From Pseudoruegeria aquimaris (GTDB taxonomy: Bacteria > Pseudomonadota > Alphaproteobacteria > Rhodobacterales > Rhodobacteraceae): a stretch of DNA of 64,000 nucleotides. The stretch is from the NCBI RefSeq assembly GCF_900172235.1, contig NZ_FWFQ01000018.1, forward strand, positions 19,861-83,860. The letters run 5' to 3'. Of the stretch, positions 62,311-64,000 are shown piece by piece. The first letter of the stretch is position 1, and every line of letters starts with the position of its first letter. The position numbers and the translations under genes were made by a program. Under the pieces are notes generated by a model. It was not told the origin of the DNA, ran no database searches, and was given only the letters and a program-made list of their open reading frames with translations.

Positions 62311-63812
62311 TGTCCAACCATCTCTTCGACCACCTCTTCGCGCCCCACGCCGACAATCAGGACATCCTGTTCGAACGCCCCGGCGCGGACCCGATGACCT
62401 ACGCCAGCTTCATCGAGAAGACGGGCCGGATGGCCCACGCGCTTCAGGCCGTCGGCCTTGAGCCCGGGGACAGAGTGGTCGTCCAGGCCGAGAAATCGGT
62501 GGAAATGGTGATCCTCTACGGCGCGACGATCCGCGCCGGCGGCGTGTTCCTGCCGCTCAACACCGCCTACACGCATGACGAGGTATCCTATTTCGTCAAC
62601 GACGCCGCGCCGCGCATCCTCGTGTGCGATCCCGCGCAGGCCGAAGGGTTGGCCCCGATCGCCGCGAAGGCCGGCGCCCGCGTCCTGACGTTGGACGCGG
62701 CAGGACAGGGTAGCCTGACGGCGGGGCTGGAGGCCCACCCAAGCGGGTTCGAGCCCGTGGCCCGCGCGCCCGGCGATCTGGCCGCCCTGCTGTACACATC
62801 GGGCACCACGGGGCGCTCCAAGGGAGCGATGCTGAGCCACGACAACCTGCTGTCCAACACGCTCGCACTGGTGGATCTCTGGCAGATCACCGATCAGGAC
62901 ACGCTGATCCACGCGCTGCCGATCTTCCACACCCACGGGCTCTTCGTGGCGCTGAACACGTCCTTCCTTGCCGGCGCCCGCGTGCATTTCCTGCGCAGCT
63001 TCGACAAGGACGCCATTCTCGATGCCATGGGCCACGCCACGATGCTCATGGGGGTGCCCACCTTCTACACCCGCCTGCTGGATGATCCGCGCCTGACGCG
63101 GGAGCGCGCCGCGGGCATGCGCCTCTTCGTGTCCGGCAGCGCGCCGCTCCTGGCCGAGACCCATGTCGCCTTCACCGAACGCACCGGGCACCGCATCCTC
63201 GAACGCTACGGGATGACGGAAACCAACATGAACACCTCCAACCCCTACGATGGCGAACGGCGGGCCGGCACGGTGGGACAGCCGCTGCCCGGTGTCGAGT
63301 TGCGCCTGACCGACCCGGAGACCGGCGAAGAGGTTCCGGACGGCGCGGTAGGGATGATCGAAGTGCGCGGCCCGAACGTGTTTTCGGGCTACTGGCAGAT
63401 GCCCGAGAAAACCGCCGCGGAACTGCGCGACAACGGCTTCTTCATCACCGGAGATCTGGGCCAGATGAGCGAAGACGGCTACCTGTCGATCGTGGGGCGG
63501 GCCAAGGATCTGATCATCACCGGCGGCTACAACGTCTATCCCAAGGAAATCGAAGACGTGTTGAACGATCTGGACGGCATCTCCGAATCCGCCGTGTTCG
63601 GGGTGCCCGATGCGGATTTCGGCGAGGCCATCGTGGCCGCGATCGTCCCGCTGCCGGGCGCAACGCCCGACATCGATGCCATCACCGCCGCCGTGGCCGA
63701 AAAGCTCGCCCGCTTCAAGCATCCGCGCCGCTACGAGGTGATGGAGGCCCTGCCCCGCAACACGATGGGCAAGGTCCAGAAGAACGTGCTGCGGGAGCGT
63801 TTCGCAGGCTAG
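62310..63812 (+). CDS. matB: Malonyl-CoA synthetase (acyl-adenylate-forming)
   Basis: Activates malonate to malonyl-CoA with ATP; 500 aa. AMP-binding motifs YTSGTTGRSKGAML, YGMTETNMNTSNPY, GYLSIVGRAKDLIITGGYNVYPKEIE and the C-terminal catalytic lysine in PRNTMGKVQKN. Operon partner of matA. The gene ends at TAG 63810-63812, which coincides with the CTAG where an IS element begins. Confidence 0.92.
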   Translation: MSNHLFDHLFAPHADNQDILFERPGADPMTYASFIEKTGRMAHALQAVGLEPGDRVVVQAEKSVEMVILYGATIRAGGVFLPLNTAYTHDEVSYFVNDAAPRILVCDPAQAEGLAPIAAKAGARVLTLDAAGQGSLTAGLEAHPSGFEPVARAPGDLAALLYTSGTTGRSKGAMLSHDNLLSNTLALVDLWQITDQDTLIHALPIFHTHGLFVALNTSFLAGARVHFLRSFDKDAILDAMGHATMLMGVPTFYTRLLDDPRLTRERAAGMRLFVSGSAPLLAETHVAFTERTGHRILERYGMTETNMNTSNPYDGERRAGTVGQPLPGVELRLTDPETGEEVPDGAVGMIEVRGPNVFSGYWQMPEKTAAELRDNGFFITGDLGQMSEDGYLSIVGRAKDLIITGGYNVYPKEIEDVLNDLDGISESAVFGVPDADFGEAIVAAIVPLPGATPDIDAITAAVAEKLARFKHPRRYEVMEALPRNTMGKVQKNVLRERFAG

Positions 63813-64000
63813 GTCGTGGACTCATAATGTCTGATCCAGAGCCTTGAGCAAGCGAGGTGAAGTGCGGCGAGGAAGTTTGCTGCGGTTTTGAAGTATCGCG
63901 TTGCGATGCCGCGGAAGTGTTTGAGACGATTGAAGAACCGTTCGACCTTGTTGCGTTCGCGGTAGAGGTCTCGGTCGACGGTCCTGACCACGCGGACGTT
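63809..64000 (-). CDS. IS5/IS427-type transposase, C-terminal part (window edge)
   Basis: The visible 63 codons encode the C-terminal catalytic region (RDLYRERNKVERFFNRLKHF then RGIATRYFKTAANFLAALHL), with the Y-R-E-R-N-K-V-E-R-F-F signature of IS4/IS5 transposases. The frame is open to the window edge. Its stop at 63809-63811 is read in the flanking CTAG sequence, overlapping the matB stop on the other strand. Confidence 0.85.
   Translation of the reverse strand, partial: NVRVVRTVDRDLYRERNKVERFFNRLKHFRGIATRYFKTAANFLAALHLACSRLWIRHYESTT
63810..64000 (-). mobile_element. Insertion sequence, IS5 family (IS427-like), right part in window
   Basis: The IS terminus starts within or right after TAG (63810-63812), with the end sequence GGTCGTGGACTCATAATG. 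The target is CTAG, typical of this group (TA duplication). The far end lies outside the window, so duplication cannot be checked. Confidence 0.75.

Noticed and set aside
60634..63812. Plain malonate-uptake (mat) operon
   Set aside because: MatA and MatB are present with a TRAP system and GntR regulator, but the shared operator also covers dioxygenase, FAH, RutE-like and OsmC genes, which malonate use does not need.

Overview
The window is GC-rich, densely coded chromosome from an alphaproteobacterium, most likely a Rhodobacterales (Roseobacter/Rhodobacter-type) species. The clues are a GcrA cell-cycle regulator, the ccoNOQP / universal stress protein / FnrL / hemN neighbourhood with ccoGHIS next door, a TauR-controlled taurine pathway, and many ABC and TRAP importers. 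I see no rRNA, tRNA, CRISPR array, prophage or plasmid gene. One IS fragment sits at the right edge.

Layout. 1-9.65 kb: taurine use. The tauABC importer (tauC cut by the window edge) is divergent from tpa, followed by tauR and xsc. A reversed pta and a citrate synthase come next. Together they take taurine to sulfoacetaldehyde, acetyl phosphate, acetyl-CoA and citrate. 9.7-21.5 kb: a LacI-controlled divergon. The left arm carries a sugar isomerase/epimerase, a Gfo/Idh dehydrogenase, a FAH-fold dehydratase-like enzyme and a GNAT protein. The right arm carries a family 1 sugar ABC importer plus a second isomerase and Gfo/Idh pair. 21.6-24.6 kb: an HlyD/ABC-2 exporter. 24.8-31.0 kb: a xylFHG importer divergent from a ROK repressor and an FG-GAP repeat protein. 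31.0-33.1 kb: hemE and hemC, divergent.

33.2-44.7 kb: microaerobic respiration. It holds cbb3 oxidase assembly genes ccoGHIS, the structural genes ccoNOQP, a universal stress protein, fnrL and hemN, with three FNR boxes. Between ccoG and ccoP lie two tandem hairpins with identical loops and compensatory arm changes. 44.7-53.8 kb: ketopantoate reductase family, argF, argD, a hybrid sensor kinase with a His-rich periplasmic stretch, an orphan ABC-2 permease, gcrA and rimO.

53.9-63.8 kb: a catabolic locus bounded at both ends by the same 15-bp site, AATAAAATCGATTTT. A GntR/FCD regulator stands at one end. The minus-strand operon reads FAH, RutE-like nitroreductase, OsmC, TRAP PQM and intradiol dioxygenase. 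The divergent plus-strand operon reads YciI, malonyl-CoA decarboxylase and malonyl-CoA synthetase. This set does not match a pathway I know and is the best candidate here for an undescribed system: aromatic-type uptake and ring opening that feeds malonate or malonic semialdehyde into acetyl-CoA. An IS5/IS427-type element abuts the stop codon of the last gene.
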